DNA from: JBDKTK01 sp039680225
GTDB lineage: Bacteria > Desulfobacterota > Syntrophia > Syntrophales > UBA4778
Direction of reading: 5' to 3'
Assembly: GCA_039680225.1 (NCBI GenBank)
Contig: JBDKTK010000096.1
Span: forward strand, 1-18,437
DNA length: 18,437 bases
The position numbers were made by a program, and so were the translations under genes. Below are positions 15,725 through 18,437 of the stretch, piece by piece. The notes below the pieces were generated by a model. The model did no database searches. It saw nothing but the letters and a program-made list of their open reading frames with translations, and had not been told where the DNA came from. Position 1 is the stretch's first letter. Every line of letters starts with the position of its first letter.

Positions 15725-16528
15725 TCAACTTGGATTCCGGGTCGGATTCCCAGGCGGGAAAGCTTTCTGCAGCAGGTAATAGGTGTGGTCGTCTCCTTCG
15801 ACATGTTCGTCCCTGCCGTGCCACAAAATGCGGTAACCGCAACCATTGCTCATCCGGGAGAACTCTTCGCTTGTAAAGGATGTCATATAGATCATGTTGG
15901 CCGCGTAATCGGTTTCCTTCTGCCGGAGTTTGGGGGAGCCGTCGAAGTTTCTGACCTGGACCCAGGCGTGGGCCCCGCTTTTCAGGATCGCGTTCATCAC
16001 CTTCAGCACGCGCGCCGTGTAGTCTTTCGAAGGGAAGTGCTGGAACACTTCGATGGAAAGGATAAAATCCAGCGAGTCCTTTTCAATCATATTCAGGGCC
16101 GATTCCGGCCGGCCCGATTCAATGAGGATGCCCCTGAAATCCGCTACTCCCCGGCCCTTTACCTGCCTGCGGCATTCGTCCAGCGTCGGGGCGGCTATCT
16201 CCAGCCCGGAAACCCGGGCGAAGTGCCTGTAAAGGGCGATGACATTCGGGCCGCCCCCGCAGCCCCACTCGAGCGCTTCGCCCGCCGCGGCCGTTTCCCG
16301 AAATACGGAAAAGGCCGGCCCCGCCGCTTCCCTGATCTTCTCCAGGGCAAAACCGACGTTGCGCTCGCCGTAGCTCACCCACCTTGACTCGTCCCATCTT
16401 GAGGAGCCGCACCAGTGCGAGTAATCCTGCACGCGCGAATCATACGAACTCAGGTTCCAGTACTTTGCAGAATCGCTCTCCAGGTCCTCTTTGAGCAGGC
16501 CCGACAATTTTTTCAGTATCCGCTTCAT
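15725..16528 (-). CDS. Class I SAM-dependent methyltransferase
   Basis: A 267-aa soluble methyltransferase with the Rossmann-type SAM motif I as ALEWGCGGGPN (85-95). An acidic end of beta-2 (GLEIAAP), a motif IV region LDFILSIEVFQHFPS and the later MNAILKSGAHAWVQVRNF follow in the normal order. The EVFQHF segment, in place of EVLEHV, is common in small-molecule methyltransferases. The N-terminal region is rich in Trp and Arg (WCGSSRWDESRWVSYGERN) and may cover the substrate. The start is uncertain: ATG 16528 is used, ATG 16570 would add 14 residues, and a frame with further starts extends to 16675 across the divergent promoter. The substrate is unknown. A 74-bp gap separates it from the class II aldolase gene. 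Confidence 0.8.
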   Translation of the reverse strand: MKRILKKLSGLLKEDLESDSAKYWNLSSYDSRVQDYSHWCGSSRWDESRWVSYGERNVGFALEKIREAAGPAFSVFRETAAAGEALEWGCGGGPNVIALYRHFARVSGLEIAAPTLDECRRQVKGRGVADFRGILIESGRPESALNMIEKDSLDFILSIEVFQHFPSKDYTARVLKVMNAILKSGAHAWVQVRNFDGSPKLRQKETDYAANMIYMTSFTSEEFSRMSNGCGYRILWHGRDEHVEGDDHTYYLLQKAFPPGNPTRNPS

Positions 16529-16615
16529 TTTTCCGGCGCGTACAATATCAGTTTTCGGCAGCTGTGTCATGGTATCCCGGAGGCAAGTTGAACAGAATGC
16601 CTGTACCGTTTCGCC

Positions 16616-16645
16616 TTGACAGGCCGCGACTTCATTCTCTATACT
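16616..16645 (+). promoter_or_regulatory. Strong promoter of the YihY-Crp fusion gene
   Basis: TTGACA (16616-16621), a perfect -35 box, and TATACT (16640-16645), five of six for -10, are 18 bases apart. Transcription would start near 16652, which fixes the gene start at 16690 and rules out upstream start codons. The palindrome TGACGTCA at 16658-16665 lies just after the expected start and could be an operator. Confidence 0.7.
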
Positions 16646-16689
16646 CGCCGGGCATCCTGACGTCAATAAAATCACCAGCTTGTTTGGTT

Positions 16690-18252
16690 ATGATCAATCC
16701 TTTTGCCGATTTAAAAGAGACCGCCCGGGGTTTGAGGCCTTCGGAACTCAAACTCAGGCTCGCGAATGCCAGGGATGTGTTCGTCAACGCAGTTGACAGT
16801 TTCATGAGAAACGGGGATGCAAACCAGGCTGCGGCCATAGCCTTTTACGCGATCCTTTCCGCGATCCCGTTATTCATACTCACCATCATTGTCATCAGCT
16901 TTTTTTTCGGGTCGCACCAGAGCGCGCATCACGAACTGATGCGGATCATAAAAGATTTCCATCCGTACATCTCCGAAAAGTTCCTGATGCAGACGGGGAC
17001 GATCGAAGAAAAATGGCGGGTGCTCGGCTGGATCGGGCTGGTCTCGCTCGTGTGGTTCTCCTCGCTGGTCTTCAATTCGATTGAAACTGCTTTCAGCCTG
17101 ATCTTCCGGACATCGGAAGCCCGAAGCTATGTGAGGTCAAAGCTGCTCGGGATTTCCATGATCCCCCTGGGCTGGGCCGTGGGAATGACAAGCGTCCTTC
17201 TTACCTATTTCACGCGCCTGATCCGGGACAATCCATATATAGCGGTCGGCGGGTGGATGACGGACATGCTCGTCCACGGGTTCCTGTTCACATACGTAAT
17301 CCCGTACCTTGTCCTGGTTATTTTCTTCACGATCGTTTACAAGATCATTCCCACCGAGAAGCTGAGCTTCTGGAACGCCCTGGCCGCCAGCGCCCTTTTT
17401 TCCGCCCTGATGGAAATCGCCAAGCACATATTCACATGGTACATCGCCAACTACAACAGGTACAATTTAATTTACGGCGGCCTCGATACAATGGTCATCA
17501 TCGTGATCTGGATCTTTTATGTCTCCTGGATACTGCTGTTCTGCGCAGAGCTTGTTGCCTCCTACCGCAACAGGACGCTGCTGCTGCTGGAAAAAGCGAT
17601 TACCGGGATTGCCAACGGCGGCACGGATTCCGGCCTTAACGCCCGGCTCTTCCGGAGGTTCGGCAGGTTCTATCCCCAGGGCCAATATGTCTGCACGGAA
17701 GGGGAAGAGGGCAGGGAGATGTTTTACATCCTTTCGGGAAAAGTGCAGGTAGAGAAGAAGTCGGGGGAGATAAACAAGCCGCTGATGGAAATGGGGCCGG
17801 GAGACTATTTCGGGGAGATGGCCGCCCTGATTGAATCACCCAGGACGGCATCGGTCAGGACATTGACGGATTGCGACATTGCGGTGATCGATTCCGGCAC
17901 CTTCCGGGAGCTTATCAAGCATTACGGAAACGTGGCCGTCCTGATCCTGAAGGAAATGTCCCTCAGGGTGAAAAACACGACCAGAAGGCTCGAAGGGCTC
18001 GCCCATGACTGGATCAGGCTGGTGACGGCGCTGTATTTTTTGAGGGAATGGCCGTTGGCTGAAGGCCGCGATTACGAATCCGAAATAGCCGGGATAAGCG
18101 GCAAGGAGACATGGGAGGTCAGGGAAGTGGTAAGCGAGCTTGCCTCGGCGGGCATTCTGGACCTTGAAGGCAAAACGATTCGCAACTTCCGGAAAGAGCG
18201 GATTTGGGCTGTCCTTGGCGGCGCCGGTTCCAAGTTGCGGGCAGCTTCATGA
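16690..18252 (+). CDS. YihY/BrkB membrane protein fused to a Crp-like module
   Basis: A 520-aa fusion protein. Residues about 28-295 are a YihY/virulence factor BrkB domain with about six membrane helices (NQAAAIAFYAILSAIPLF at 45-62; IYGGLDTMVIIVIWIFYVSWILLFCAEL at 261-288). Residues about 318-425 are a cNMP-binding domain, with GDYFGEMAALIESPRTASVRT and the cyclic-nucleotide phosphate-binding Arg385-Thr386-Ala387 intact. Residues about 440-505 align without gaps to the E. coli CRP winged helix (EI-x2-I-x-G ... L ... GKTI). The positions of CRP Arg180, Glu181 and Arg185 are Thr474, Trp475 and Glu479, so DNA specificity must differ or DNA binding may be lost. It may be a membrane-anchored sensor or regulator, or a transporter-like protein gated by a nucleotide. 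The ATG is set by the upstream promoter, though its ribosome site is weak. A DUF4301-like gene follows after 27 bases. Confidence 0.85.
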   Translation: MINPFADLKETARGLRPSELKLRLANARDVFVNAVDSFMRNGDANQAAAIAFYAILSAIPLFILTIIVISFFFGSHQSAHHELMRIIKDFHPYISEKFLMQTGTIEEKWRVLGWIGLVSLVWFSSLVFNSIETAFSLIFRTSEARSYVRSKLLGISMIPLGWAVGMTSVLLTYFTRLIRDNPYIAVGGWMTDMLVHGFLFTYVIPYLVLVIFFTIVYKIIPTEKLSFWNALAASALFSALMEIAKHIFTWYIANYNRYNLIYGGLDTMVIIVIWIFYVSWILLFCAELVASYRNRTLLLLEKAITGIANGGTDSGLNARLFRRFGRFYPQGQYVCTEGEEGREMFYILSGKVQVEKKSGEINKPLMEMGPGDYFGEMAALIESPRTASVRTLTDCDIAVIDSGTFRELIKHYGNVAVLILKEMSLRVKNTTRRLEGLAHDWIRLVTALYFLREWPLAEGRDYESEIAGISGKETWEVREVVSELASAGILDLEGKTIRNFRKERIWAVLGGAGSKLRAAS

Positions 18253-18279
18253 AAGAGGGATCTTCTATAAGAGGGGGCA

Positions 18280-18437
18280 ATGGTTTTCACATTCACAGAT
18301 GACGACGTAAAAAGGATTGAAGAGAGGGGCCTTACCTCTGACAAGGTCCTGATGCAACTGGAGGCCTTCAGGAAGGGAATTGTTTACAAGAGGCTCATCC
18401 GTCCGTGCAGGGTTGTCGACGGCATCGTGGCCGTTCC
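18280..18437 (+). CDS. DUF4301-like protein (partial, N-terminus only)
   Basis: A gene begins with ATG at 18280 after the ribosome site GAGGGGG and runs off the right edge with 52 complete codons. The N-terminus (FTDDDVKRIEERGL ... VLMQLEAFRKGI) followed by a basic, cysteine-containing RLIRPCRVVDGI segment resembles the start of DUF4301 proteins, a large family of unknown function. Recognition rests on this short part alone. The 27-base gap suggests cotranscription with the YihY-Crp gene. Confidence 0.55.
   Translation, partial: MVFTFTDDDVKRIEERGLTSDKVLMQLEAFRKGIVYKRLIRPCRVVDGIVAV

Noticed and set aside
16564..16689. Longer N-terminus of the YihY-Crp protein starting at 16564.
   Set aside because: A strong promoter (TTGACA-N18-TATACT) lies inside this stretch, with its start near 16652, and the extra residues show no family similarity.

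Overview
The window reads as a gene-dense piece of a bacterial chromosome with moderately high GC (roughly mid-50s percent by eye). It shows no tRNA, rRNA, transposase, integrase or CRISPR array. Several families point to an anaerobic or microaerophilic Gram-negative bacterium, perhaps a Desulfobacterota (deltaproteobacterial) lineage: a PflX-type radical SAM enzyme, a MenA-like UbiA prenyltransferase, a BON-domain lipoprotein, a baeRF3 protein and a DUF4301-like protein. That placement is inference from gene content; no marker gene is present to prove it.

Layout. Bases 1-5948 hold a leftward block: cyclopropane fatty acid synthase, MATE exporter, a CysRS-like ligase, a patatin-like lipase and a PflX-like radical SAM protein (cut by the left edge). 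A rightward UbiA/MenA-like gene (6166-7119) overlaps tail to tail with a leftward YkgJ-type cysteine-cluster gene. Next come leftward baeRF3 (with a possible 73-aa leader ORF), a BON lipoprotein with a clear terminator, and an overlapping metallophosphoesterase/lipid-kinase pair. A divergent promoter region leads to a rightward Crp-family regulator and a small membrane protein, with an almost perfect CRP-type operator between them. The leftward nadE cluster follows (class II aldolase, glutamine-dependent NAD synthetase, zinc-ribbon protein), then a methyltransferase. Divergent from that is a rightward operon of a YihY/BrkB membrane protein fused to a complete Crp-like module, then the start of a DUF4301-like gene.

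How the genes fit together. Many products concern membrane lipids or the envelope: Cfa, patatin, diacylglycerol-kinase-like enzyme, UbiA, BON lipoprotein, MATE and YihY. Two separate Crp-type modules occur, one soluble and one tethered to a membrane protein.

The points most worth a second look are these. (1) The CysRS-like protein keeps its ATP-binding signatures, but has lost two of the four zinc ligands that select cysteine and the C-terminal anticodon-binding domain. It is probably an amino-acid-activating enzyme of another kind, and it lies next to an exporter gene. (2) The YihY-Crp fusion looks like a membrane-anchored one-component regulator; its C-terminus aligns without gaps to the E. 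coli CRP helix-turn-helix. (3) The soluble Crp homologue keeps the E. coli CRP DNA-contact residues and sits beside a TGTGA-N6-TCACT site.
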